Assembly: GCA_964020085.1 (NCBI GenBank)
Contig: OZ026595.1
Location: 21,456,653-21,520,652 of the forward strand
DNA from: Micromussa lordhowensis
Lineage: Eukaryota > Cnidaria > Anthozoa > Scleractinia > Lobophylliidae
DNA: 64,000 nucleotides
Direction: 5' to 3'
Shown one piece after another: positions 1 through 11,300 of this stretch (position 1 is the stretch's first letter; each line of letters opens with the position of its first letter). Position numbers and translations under genes: made by a program. A model generated the notes under the pieces. That model did no database searches, was not told the DNA's origin, and was given only the letters and a program-made list of their open reading frames with translations.

Positions 1-379
1 CAATCCTTGCAATAGTAGGGAGAAGGGTGTTAATGCAGTCTTTCATGATATTGCCTGGTAATGGATCAAGCATGCACGATTTAGTGGCGATGTTACCAAG
101 GAGGGTAGATAGCTCTTTAACTGTTGTAGGACTAAGAGAATGTAATTCATGTCCAACGGGGCAGACAACTCTTTCATCATCAGAATTAAAGAATGAAGAG
201 TCAAGGCGGTTTCTGATGGTTTCTACTTTTTCCATAAAACCAAAGTAACGTTAATTTTTGACCTTCATATTCATGTTGGCCATGTATACAAGATTGTAGA
301 AGTGGAGTCATCATCCTTGTCGTCACATCATCACAGCAATGATGGCCATATTTATTCTGTTTGTGTGTCGTTGTTTTAG

Positions 380-2594
380 GAGCACCAAGATTTTCTAATC
401 CAAGTATGTTAAAAAGAGCATTTAGAGCATGGCCAGCAGACCACTCTATCAGACTAAAGTGTCAAGCAACTGGAACACCACCTCTCAAATACACATGGCT
501 AAAGGACGGAGGGAAAATGCCCAGGCGACGGATGGACCCATATCTGAACACTTCTTTATGGTACCTAAAACTGAAAGATCTAGTGCCCAAGGACTCAGGG
601 AAATACACTTGCATAGTGTCTAATCCATATGGCAGTATAAATCACACTTACACGCTTCAGGTTGTTGGTAAGTTTAGCAAAACTTTCAAAACATGTAGTC
701 AATTATGCACATCTACCACCAAGAAACAAAACACAATGGAAAGTACCGTAAAATTTCAAAAGTAACGCCCCCTCGAAATATAACGGCTCTCCGAAAGTAA
801 CGTTCATTTTTTACCTTCATATTGAACCCGAATGTGATGGTCCTCCCGAAATTAACGGCCACCCGAAAGTAGCGGCCCTTAGAAGAAGTCAAACTCTCTA
901 TTCTCAAGCGCAATGCGGATGGAACAGCCTGACTGCAGAACTGAACTTGACGGGTTATAAGCTATATTTGTCTGTCTAATTAGTTACATTTCGATACAAT
1001 TCGACCATTATGCTTTCGCTCAACAGCACCAGCATTTAGAGCATTTTTTTGTTAATACAGTCTGCTTTGTTTATGTGGGTTGTTAGTAACATACATATCA
1101 ATAGAATTTCACGTGTTATGCGTTAATTCGCTTTGTCTGAAACGGACTGTAACTTACAGTACAAACATTTGTTCACCAGCCGAGAGTAACGGCTATCCGA
1201 AAGTGGCGGCCCCCTTTGCTTTCTAAATCTGAAAGTAACGTAGACCATTACTTTCGAAATTCTACGGTAAGGCAATTCTAATCATAGAATAAGACGTGAT
1301 TCAATTTGCCGAGTTTCTGCACCTTCCAGCACTGGATCTTGCAACAACGGAGATATACATATTGACTTTATAAATTCCCATTCATCTTCTTATCAGCTAA
1401 ACCACGACAACGGCCCATCTTACAGAAAAGCCTTCCAAAGAATACAACCGTACAGATTGGAGATAATGCAACCATGACATGCATTGTGCTCGTTAGTGGA
1501 ACACTTCCAGATTTTAGATGGCTGAAATGGGACAAATCTGTCACATCAATAAAGAACATTGGTGACGACTTGGAGAACGGATCATACCGCCTTATAGACC
1601 TACATTATTACAAGGCTATCCGAGTCAAGTACCACTATGGCGTTCAATTGAGAATAACTAATGTGACAGAGGATGATTTTGGACTCTACACTTGCTTTGT
1701 GAGCAATCATATAGGCAAGGACTTCAACAGTGCTTTCCTTAGCAAAAAAGGGAAACCCAGCCTGTACTTTAAAGGTCAGTAATCATGATAATTATGCAAA
1801 TAAATCTTATACAGTCGAAGCGCCCGTAAGCGACTACCCGAAATGTCAAACCTAGATGGTCGCTTATGGGAGGTTGTCGCCTACGAGAGTTAAGACCATT
1901 TTGAGTCAAAATTTTACCTCATTAGAATATGTTAACTGCAGAAGCTTGCCCGTGCGCCAATGCCGATGCAATGTTTTATTCCTGTGAAAAGTCAATTTCT
2001 AGAAAAATATCCGGTTCTTCCTCAGATTAAGAAATTTCCGTCTCTTTTACTACCCAGGAATACGATAAAACAATCACACGTTTTTATCTCATTTCCTCTC
2101 TGTTGTATGTCTAGTGGTCGCTTATTCTTCTCCCCAGCAATAGTAAAATGTATGAAAGAACCGCGATACAATGAAACCTCTTTTTAGCGAACATGTTTTG
2201 CCAGTCCCTTGGTCCTTTGTTATATCAAGGTTCCACTGTATAAGGTAAAGAGATTACCAATGCCGTATGTATAATCGAGAAATGTTACGCTCGTCGGAAA
2301 TCTACCAATGCCTTTCTCCATCAAACTTGGAAAACGATCAGAAAATGATGGCAAATGTTCAAAACCACTACGTTGTCAATGTTGTAGTGCCAAGTAAAGA
2401 ATGGTCAAAGTGAGATGGTAGTCACAGTTGCAACCCTCACTTGGCATAGATTTTTGACTAATCAAAACGCGTGCATTGCGGCGTATCGTTCACGATGTTG
2501 TTTCACGAACATTTAAAATATATATTTACAGTGACAACACCAGGAATTGTAAAGACATCCGTGGACAACACTGCAGGAACGGCTTCAACTGAAG
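380..2594 (+). CDS. FGF receptor-like ectodomain, partial (three exons)
   Basis: Exons 380-667, 1397-1774 and 2532-2594 all begin and end in phase 1, as usual for Ig-domain exons. Exon 1 encodes an Ig domain with the FGFR D2 hallmarks: Cys, WLKDGG, DSGKYTC, then YGSINHTYTLQVV. Exon 2 encodes the D3 domain, opening with RPILQKSLP and carrying TMTC and FGLYTC. Exon 3 is a Ser/Thr-rich linker (VTTPGIVKTS...). FGFRs are membrane tyrosine kinases that bind FGF through D2-D3. Exons upstream lie outside the window. No transmembrane or kinase exon is visible after 2594 before the next genes, so this may be a kinase-less receptor, a gene fragment, or a gene whose small downstream exons I missed. If the last intron is retained, the frame stops at 2615-2617, giving a soluble ectodomain. 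The reading frames are intact. FGFR-family assignment is strong; completeness is unknown. Confidence 0.8.
744..1269. mobile_element. Short inverted-repeat element in FGFR-like intron
   Basis: The left end reads TACCGTAAAATTTCAAAAGT. The right end is its near-exact reverse complement, ending TCTACGGTA. Inside are repeated short motifs of the type 'GAAAGTAACGGC'. There is no coding capacity, so this is a non-autonomous DNA-transposon-like (MITE) insertion. Confidence 0.65.
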
Positions 2595-2770
2595 GTGAGC
2601 GGTTAAACTCCATTTAGCGCACACAAGGCCAGTCATTTCGAAAGTGGAAATCTATCGCCACTTGTCTTGCGCGCCGGATAAAAGAAAGGGTAGCAAAATG
2701 AGAAGTTACCATTTTCCTGTGATAATATTTTAAACATCGCAAATACTGAAAGAGTTGGCAAAACGAATTG

Positions 2771-2842
2771 GTGTCTGTCTGACTGTCCGTCCGTCTGTCT
2801 GTGTGTCTGTGTCTGTGTCTCACTGTCTGTCTGTCTGTCTGT
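2771..2842. repeat. TCTG/TGTC microsatellite
   Basis: Imperfect tandem (GTCT)n tract with interruptions. It is followed by a pyrimidine-rich stretch to about 2890. Confidence 0.85.
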
Positions 2843-4234
2843 TTTTCATTCCCTTTCAGTTATTTCATTCCTTTTCTGTTTTTTTTTTTCCTGGCCAGGT
2901 TCTCAAGCAAGAAAAGAGCCTCTTCCCAAGTCCTGAGGGGTCTGCTTGGTTACCATGCTTAAGCCTTCTCGCGGTTTACACTTTGTAATACAAAGCAACT
3001 ATTAATCAATTAAGAGTGTTATTTGTAGGGCTGGTTGAAGTAAATGTACCCAACAGTAGAATTAGATATAGATTTAAGTTATCATATTTACCACTGTATA
3101 TTGTCATTTAACTTCTTATAGAAAGCTTATAGAGGGTTAGCTTAATCGGGCTTTGAACGTGTTCTTTTTTTCGTAGATGTGTTAACTAACAGCATACGTG
3201 CTCGCCGCCGATCGGAGACAAATCAGAGCACTAGGCGGCCGAGCACATTAGAATTAATTGACCATTGGTCGTTTGCGGGGATTTGTGTTTGTTCCCTACA
3301 AGTTCCAAACATACCAGTTTAAGTTATTTTTCATCATTTTCCAATACACTGTGATGAGATCGCCGACCAGTGTTCAGCATTTATCAGACCTTCTCGAATA
3401 AAGATATTCCATTAGCTGGCGTTAGAATTGATGATTTTTGACGGCATGTGATTGGTCGAAAATTATCCGCCAAATCTCGAAGGAAATAGATGTTTCTGAA
3501 CTTTGAACTACTATGAGTTCCTTATCAGTAAAGTACATCTAAATCGGTCGAGTTCTCGAACTTAATAGCGCCTTGGCAGTGGCAGTTGCTTTGTTCTGAC
3601 AAACGAGCATTCTAGTTGCCATGGTTACCTACGAAATCATTGACAATGCCCACAAAAATAACAAATAGTTCGGTAAGGCTTGAAAAATAGAATTTACCCT
3701 ACTGTTACATACAGGTAGGCCTTAGTAATAGTGAAAACGCTATGCAGTTTTTTTTCTTCAAATATCTTGGTGTTTCCGAGAAAAGCGACATTTCAAACGA
3801 CGTCGATTTCACGTCCAGACATCAATCTAACGAGTTCTAATTGGGCTGAAAATCGACCAATTTATTCGATTCGCAAGTCGCAACTATTGAGCGCAGTAAA
3901 TTTATTATACAACCAGCGTATTGCAGAACTATTCCTTGTCTAAAACAGCACAATTTCAAGAATTTTGGATTAACCTAATTATTTAGCGGTAAACAAAACC
4001 GACCAAAGAATTGTCATTTTGACCAGCCCAGAATTCCAAACGATTTTAGATTCTAACTATACTAGGATAGGTCTTTCAGTATATGTAAAGTTTAGTTTGG
4101 GCAAGTGATTAGGCACTCGTCAAAAAATTATGCAAAATCGTTCACAAAAGACACAAAATCACGTGACAGATTAACAGATAGCTACCCAATGATTACTCAA
4201 GGCAATGCGGGCGGGGACTGGAGGAAAAGTATGA

Positions 4235-4406
4235 ATAGCCCTTTTCCTTTTCACGGTTAACTTTGCTTATTTGCATTACAATAAAATCTAGCATGTATGT
4301 GAGGCAATTTCGGGCTATTTTGCTGTTTTAACCCGAAATTGCCTCGCATCCACGTTGCATTACATTGTAATGCAAATGAGAAAAATTAACCGTGAAAAGG
4401 GCTATT
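4235..4406. mobile_element. Palindromic MITE just upstream of GPCR
   Basis: The left arm reads ATAGCCCTTTTCCTTTTCAC and the right arm ends GTGAAAAGGGCTAT. Both flank an inner inverted pair (GAGGCAATTTCGGG / CCCGAAATTGCCTC) and TTTGCATTACA / TGTAATGCAAAT. The whole 172 bp can fold on itself. It ends 69 bp before the GPCR start codon. Confidence 0.75.
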
Positions 4407-4475
4407 GAGCCGTAAACGGGTCTTCATTTACTTAGCTCAAAGGATTGCGCCAAGGCACAAGACAGCACCTCTAAG

Positions 4476-5471
4476 ATGTCCAACGCAACGACTTTGTCCT
4501 CTACCAGGCTCGCAAATGTCCTTGCTTCCCGAAGTAAGGCTCTACAAGTCATAGAATCAACAGCTGTACTTCTTATAAACGTCTTTGCGCTCGCTGGTAA
4601 TGCCCTCCTTTACTTAGCTATCAGAAGGAATCCCCGCCTCCGACGGAACACCACTAATCTATTTATCTTGTCCCTGGCCTTTTCCGACATCCTCATGGCC
4701 TTGTTGTGCATGCCTTTCTCGGCTGGAGTCTTTATTCAAGGACGCTGGGTTTACGGACAGTTCGTCTGCCAGCTACAGGGGATCGCTTTCTTCGTGCTAG
4801 CCTTCGTGTCCCTAGAAACTATGGCATTAGTTGCAGTTAACCGCTACGTGAGTGTCACAAAACCTGCCGTTTATCGCCGGATTTTCACGCGCCAAAGATC
4901 GCTCAAAATGCTCATCTTCTTATGGCTACTTTGCGTAGCTTACGTCGCACTTTTTGCCGGTTTAAAATGGCCAGCTTTTGTCTTCGACACGGGGAAAACA
5001 ATTTGTCATATCAAGCTATCGGACCGCGCTTACAGAACAGCATGGAATGTTATAACTGTAGTTATTTTCGCCCTCCTACCAATGGCTACCTTGCTCCTTT
5101 GTTATTGGAGAGTTCTGAAGTCCGTTCGCCGACATAACTCGGAAACGCTCCGCTCGCTCAATCTGCGTGGAAACGCCCGTACACTGGAAGACATCAAGAT
5201 AAGTAAACTTATCTTGGGCCTTATAGCTGGGTTCGCCTGCTGTTGGATTCCCTCATACGGAATCGCCTACACCAAACTGGCGTACCCTCCTATCGCAGAA
5301 AAGCGCCTACCTCAAACTGTATGGGTGTTTTTGGTGTTTAGTTCGAGCGCGATAAACTCCATCATTTACGGGATTCTAAACCGAACTTTCCGAGCTGAGA
5401 TTCTTAAGATGATTTCTTGTCACAGACAAGGAGAAATTGCTACTGAAGACAAAGAAATGGTTCACTTGTGA
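4476..5471 (+). CDS. Rhodopsin-family GPCR, melatonin-receptor-like, intronless
   Basis: 331 residues from the ATG at 4476 with seven hydrophobic segments and no intron. An N-terminal NAT sequon is present at N3. Class A landmarks are visible: AGNALL in TM1, LAFSDILMALL in TM2, the extracellular Cys in GQFVCQ before TM3 pairing with Cys in TICHIK (loop 2), NRY in place of DRY after TM3, FACCWIPSYG in TM6, and NSIIYG in place of NPxxY in TM7, then a Cys in a short tail (ISCHRQ). NRY together with NxxIYG is typical of melatonin-type receptors and of the many cnidarian 'melatonin-like' orphan receptors. The ligand cannot be inferred. The gene stands alone and its nearest upstream neighbour is a palindromic MITE. 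The GPCR call is certain; the subfamily is tentative. Confidence 0.93.
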   Translation: MSNATTLSSTRLANVLASRSKALQVIESTAVLLINVFALAGNALLYLAIRRNPRLRRNTTNLFILSLAFSDILMALLCMPFSAGVFIQGRWVYGQFVCQLQGIAFFVLAFVSLETMALVAVNRYVSVTKPAVYRRIFTRQRSLKMLIFLWLLCVAYVALFAGLKWPAFVFDTGKTICHIKLSDRAYRTAWNVITVVIFALLPMATLLLCYWRVLKSVRRHNSETLRSLNLRGNARTLEDIKISKLILGLIAGFACCWIPSYGIAYTKLAYPPIAEKRLPQTVWVFLVFSSSAINSIIYGILNRTFRAEILKMISCHRQGEIATEDKEMVHL

Positions 5472-8363
5472 AGAACGGGAACAGTATAGTAGTTATTGTT
5501 GTCAGTTGTCAGCTGTACTCAGTTGTACAATTCGTTGGGTTAGTCTCCCTCACAACAGTAAATGTGAGAAGGCGAGACTAGCGTTTTTCTTTGCGAGACA
5601 TTTTGACTTCTTCAGTTGCGAGACCGAGGCTTCAAGGTGTTTTAAATGCCAGCTCGAAACGTTCAGGTTCTTAGACGTTCAGAAGTGATTATGATATATA
5701 CACGACAACAAACAACAAATCGGTAGCTCCAGACGTTCTTAGCCTTGCAAAAAATTGAGAATGCGACACAGCTTCGTAAAAAAATCGAGATCGCGAAACG
5801 CACAGTACGTAACCGCTAAAAAACGAGACTGCACGAACATTTTGCGACACCTCTCAATGAACAAAAGCATAATCACACAAAGTACAGGATGTTTTCATTC
5901 TGTCTTGTTCTATTGAGTTGTCTCACAGAATAAAAGCCATACCAACTAAAATATCGCACACAAAATAAGTTGGGTTGTTAGTTACAATATTGTTCCTTTG
6001 AGGAACGTGCAACAATTCTGTTCAATCCACTTGTGCAGGTCTAACATATCTTTCGCTCATTACCGATTCATGAGCGTATATGGATATTTTGGCACCGCTC
6101 AGTTCGTTGGCAACGGATATGACATGCCTATTTTAACGCGCTTATCGGTAACAGAGAGGAAAAAAGCGACAATTTTCTGTTGAGGCAAGGAGTTTTATTT
6201 TCAGTGAAACAACAGAAAAACGTTCTAAGCGGTTCAGCTGTTTTAAAGATTGATTCTATCCCTGACATGTCTGCGATATACAAACATGAAGCAATCTTAT
6301 CATGAAAAGAAAATGAAAATACTATTTCTATTTCCGTTAATTAGAGCTTTACAATTATATCAAAGTCAACATCACGTCAATTTGTGTGTCATCCTTGATG
6401 TCATCTTGTGTCCGTTATTACGCCTAGAATTCTTTATTAGGTTAAGGCACTTTATTCATTTTAATTGCTCTGGATTCAAAGAGATGTTTAAGCGCCGATG
6501 TCCTTCCCGTTTGAATAATCTATAAAAAAAACGCAAGCAGAAACACAATTTGATATAAGCATGGTAATTAACGTTAGGACATCTCGGGGTCATCGTCGAA
6601 AAAAATCGGTAATCTTCGGTTGTGTTCGGGAATCCTTCGGCTGTGAAATTTAGAATTTGTCGGATGCCTTCGGCATGTTTTCAGTATCTTCGCTCGGAAG
6701 AGACTGATAGAGGTGGAGTCTCTCTGACCTTTTGTTAACCAGGCGAGGCCAGTAATTAAAACGCTGGAGTAATGTTTTTAGGTCCGCCCGAGGTGGAGGT
6801 TGTTCTTGTGGTCAGTCGCTATATGTGTTCTTGGGCATTTTGGGAGTGAAGAAAGATTAGATACCAGAGCGTTCACAGCGCGGGGAGTCATGGGTAGAAA
6901 CAGATAAGGGACGCCAATCACACAGCGGTCAAACGTGGCGCGCGTGCGCAGTTCTCCCCAAAATTTCGCTTGACAAAGTCTTAAATTTTCGAAAATTTTC
7001 GCTTTCAAGCCCAAAGTTAAGACAGTCGCTGAAAAGTTAAGCTTTAAACTTCGCATATGACTAGGACATTTAGTGATGGACATCCTAAAGTCCTCCCAGC
7101 TTGTAATTTTCTCTCACAGTACTATTTTTATAACATTTTCCTACAGAAGTCTTGCAGGTTTTCTCTTCAAATTCTTACGAAGTTCGAGGCGGCGAAAACC
7201 GGAAGTGGCGTTGGATTTTTGCGTTTGACCGCTGTGTGGACGCCAATAGGTCATTCCGAGTTCCCTTGCGCGACCCTTGCGCCTCTGTTTGAAAACGAGT
7301 CCTTGTGCAAAACCTTTCATATGAAAATGAGTTTGATTTGCATGAAAATGAACCTGTTAGCTGTACATTTTGTTTTGACACAGAGGCAAAGCGCAACTCG
7401 AAAATGATCGGATTTTTGAATTCTTTCCCAGAACTCCCATTGGGCCGTCCTACCACTCTCGTATCCGATCTTCTCTCAGAGAAATAATAGAAATACGGCA
7501 GTTATAAATATGACAAAACAACGTGTAGACTATTCAATTTAAATATTTTTTCTGGTTTCGTCTTCTAATATATTTACAACATCCTACTTTGTTTAATCAT
7601 ACGACCCCTGAGGTCCTTTCAATCGCATTACATTGCCATAAAAAACATCAAGAACAGCCCATACGATAAAGCACTTACTGACTGAGTTTAGAGAGCATAA
7701 CTGAATCGCACGCCAAAAATATTCCCGTTCGGACCTCCCTCTCAGACAATACGCACCCGATATACATTTAAATGTTGAAAAACGTCCAATCCGCGTTAAT
7801 CATTGGTGCTTAAAAAAATAATTAATATCATAAAAATTCAATAAAACTATTAGAAACTTATTGTTTTTCATATAACAATGGGCAATTTAAAACAATAGGC
7901 AATACACTGTTTCTTAAATCATTACCTATTAAATCATAATAGTTTTAAGAATGCGACTGGCTGTTGAAGAGTTGATTGTATCTCTCATCACGTGGGTTGT
8001 CTTGACAAAAAGTAAAATAACAGTGAACTAGTTTTGGAGGACTTATTTCTGTAAAATATGACCACGACATTTTTCTGTACTTAAAATAATGCTGTTATCA
8101 AAACTGGATAAAAGTTAACTATAAATTTGAGTAACTTTTGTGATTATTTAAAACAACAATTAATGAAGATATTTCACACGAAAGGGCTAAAACATCTGTT
8201 ACTGGTTGTACATTCCCAGTTCTTCGGGATAGTCACGCATTCCCAGTTCTTACGACATGACCGTGTGGTCCTAGTTCTCATCTCTTGGATAATGTCACGT
8301 ATGCAGGCTGTCACACTTCCCAGTTTCTAAGATTTAGTCACGCACTGCTAGTTGTTCCCATGG
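5472..8363. other. Gene-poor spacer
   Basis: No credible coding exon. It contains a palindromic element at 7281-7387. It also contains short repeats around 8210-8370 (variants of GTCACGCAYTCCCAGTTCT) that run into the 3' end of TP53BP1 and probably form its 3' UTR. Confidence 0.5.
7281..7387. mobile_element. Palindromic element, family shared with 53832-53963
   Basis: The left end is GCCTCTGTTTGAAAACGAGT. The right end TTTTGACACAGAGGC is its inverted partner. The interior ATTTGCATGAAAATGA motif also occurs in the copy at 53832-53963, which has better-matched arms. Confidence 0.6.
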
Positions 8364-11300
8364 TCACGCACTCTTGTAACGGTAATCATATTTTGCGTGG
8401 CCATCGAATGGCACCTGGCGACCGTTAATAAGTGACTGTAAAAGCCATTCCAGTGAGACGATGGGAATCCCCAGTAGATTAGCTGCGTGTTGAACGCTCA
8501 CAGGAAGCTTGTTATCCTCGCAGATGACAACGTCGCAATGATAATCAACGCGGCTAGGAATTTTAGTGATGATGTTGCATCCCGCAGCCAGCAAAACGCT
8601 GGCCCAAGTGTCTCTAAATTGCTGGCTCCCGTGAAGATGAACCTAGCAAAAACAAAAAGCGCAACAATTACAAGGTTAATTATTCTCCACACTACATTTC
8701 CCTGTGGGCTAAGATCTCTCATAAGCGTGCATTTAGTTATCCTACGTTGGCAGCGCTTATCGTATGCGGTCCCTTGCAGTTAGTCACTCATTTAGTTATG
8801 GCCCGGTAAGTACTTGGTGTATCCCTTATCATAGTGTATTTAGAACGTAGCATAGTATATTTATCCTTATTATAGTGTATTAGATACACTATAATATCTA
8901 TAATATAACATGAAGTACTTAGGGCTAGCCCCAGCCACCGCGTGCACTCTAGTTAGTTGGCGCCAATGATGATCGCAGGCTCAGCTAACGGTGGGAAGGT
9001 TACTACTTCGTTCCCAGGGTCTCTCTTCTTTTCTTTCCTCTTCCCGCTCTCAAGAATGGCGGGAAGAAAATGAACCCTGGAAACAAAAAGCGCGCATACT
9101 ACCAAGGAAACCGTTTTCCCACAAAACTATGAACGTGTGAGCTGAAATTTTTACTTAAGTAGTTTACGCCCCATCCAAACTACGCCAGAGGAATTTGAAA
9201 ACGGGGTTTCACTCTGAAAACGCTTAAAATGATTTCCGCCCGCAATACGCCGGAGAAGTTTGAAAACGCAACAGTTATCGGTCATTTGGATTTGTGTTTG
9301 AGGAAATCTCAGTCAGGGTAATCACATTATCGTGATGTCATCATTTACGAAAAGCTTCGCTTTTCAAAATGTTTTCCGTCCACACTTAAACGCAAAGCCG
9401 GCGTTTTCAAATTCCTTTGGTTTGAAGAGCGGTTTCGATAAGCTCCTTTTTCTTGACGGATTAGTGTGGACGGTAGGCCTAGCCATAGAAACAAAGATAC
9501 GTTTTCACATTCCTGCGGCGTAATGTGTACGGAGCCTTAGATATCGCATTATTGGCTAGTGCTATGCTCAAGGTCTGGACACGCGGTGCAGCATTGTGCG
9601 CAGCATTGCTCGCCATCATTGTTGCGTGACACTTTACGTGAAACAATGACTTGAAACAGTTGGTGAAATTATTCGCAATGTTGCCACGTGTGTTGGGGCG
9701 TTTACTTATCAACAGAAATCCACTCACCCACATATCGCCTAAGATGTTTCTGCGTGGCCGACATTCCACAATTCGGCCCTCCTCTAAGCTTTCTCCCGCA
9801 GGAAGTAGATATCTCTTGTAGTCCAGACGACGATCACACGTGCAAGAGTCGTTAATCCACATGTGCGACACACAAGGAATCCCGCAGGCTAGGGACTGGA
9901 AATACTTTTGAGTCCGCTGGTGTGTGTGCGAGATAAGAAAGCACTCCGCGCCAGAGATCTGGGATTGAGTAAATGACGACAGTACGACGCCGCCTCCGGC
10001 CTCGATCTGGCGCCTGACATGGTCGCGATTAAAGTCGATTCTCTCTGATTCGCTATCGGATTCCTCGGGCTCGTTTTTATCCCTGCCTACACCAGTCACT
10101 AGAAAAGCTAAACCCGCAAATATGTTTCTGTTGCCAGGCAGACAAGGTATTGCAAATGTGTCTTCTTTTCCGCTCATCTGCTTACGCGGCGAACGTCGAG
10201 TCGGGGCGGCTAACGGCTCATTGCCTGGCGGCTTTGCAGGGGATTTTGCGCTGTACGAGGACGACAGCCCTCTTTTAACTGGTCGTCGTTTGCTCGCAGT
10301 GGCAGCGTGTTGCTCATCCGAACTCGATTCACTTTCACCAATCTTTTGTCCTGCTCGTCTCACTTGTGCTTTAACCTTATGCGATGATTTGTGTGTAGAC
10401 TTGGGCGTTATGTCGTTGCTTGCAGACGCAGCTTTTGTTAGTCTAGGGCTCTCGCGCGGTGAGGTACGAGCGGGATTCTTTCCGCGAGACCTCTCCTCAC
10501 TTGAAGTATCACTTGTGTCTTTGGAGCTTGTACTACCCGACTTCGTGATGTTGTGCACACTTGCCCCACTACTTGCGGTACTTCCTTCCGTTCTCAGTCG
10601 TAAGCTATGTGCCCCAATACTTATGCTAGAGCCGCTTGTAACATTAACGGAACTCTCGCTGGATAAAATGGCTGCTGCTTGGTGTTCTGATAAAATAACT
10701 CTACTCCGAGGATACCGGCTTATTGCGCCACTCTGGGTCTGTATCTCGTAACCGCGTGAGTTTCCTTCTCGATAATGGCCGACGATAACTCCTTCCTCGT
10801 AAAAGTCGTCCTCCAGTCGTCCCCCTTGAGCCATGACACTTTGCCCCGCAGGAAGCAAATCTTTGATGATGAGATTTTCCCGTGGGATCCTTCGTTTATC
10901 ACCGTCATCAAATGTGACCAAGTATCGTCCGTTCTTATACTGCTTTGTGGTGACTACTCCTGGATAAAAGTAACTGTCCAGCCACTTGGCCAACACGCGG
11001 GTTCCAGGAGTTAGAGATGAATCTGCTTCCTCTTCCACAACAGGCATGGTGGCCTGCCTAGTAACCGCAGGGATTTCGACTGTGGGCTCATCCCTTCTCT
11101 GATGGTCGTCGCCTGTTCTATTTCCTGATTCTTCCGAGCCTCTATCAGAACCACTCTTCCCAGATGTTGCCATGGTTAGTTGCTGAGCGGATGTCCTTCC
11201 AATTGATTTAGACGCAGACCTGGTGGTAACGGGCGATTTACCATTCTTAGTTCGAGGAGAACTTCTGCTCTGCTGTTGGTGCTCTTGCAGTTTTGGTGAC

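Larger units (their letters stand above)
2595..4475. other. Spacer between FGFR-like exons and GPCR
   Basis: Holds the microsatellite at 2771-2842 and the palindromic element at 4235-4406. I see no coding exon, in particular no transmembrane or kinase segment that would complete the FGFR-like gene. Confidence 0.5.

Noticed and set aside
1..379. Upstream exon of the FGFR-like gene
   Set aside because: Short open frames only (27-248); no Ig or signal-peptide features and no convincing splice pair.
9479..9727. Extension of the BRCT1 exon past TGG/GTGAGT
   Set aside because: The GTGAGT donor at 9727 and the phase-0 acceptor at 8642 restore the BRCT2 alignment with human 53BP1. A read-through FLLIS match looked tempting but leads to a phase clash and a stop.
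10122..10751. 209-codon frame on the plus strand
   Set aside because: Antisense of the TP53BP1 exon that encodes the Tudor and BRCT domains; no family resemblance of its own.
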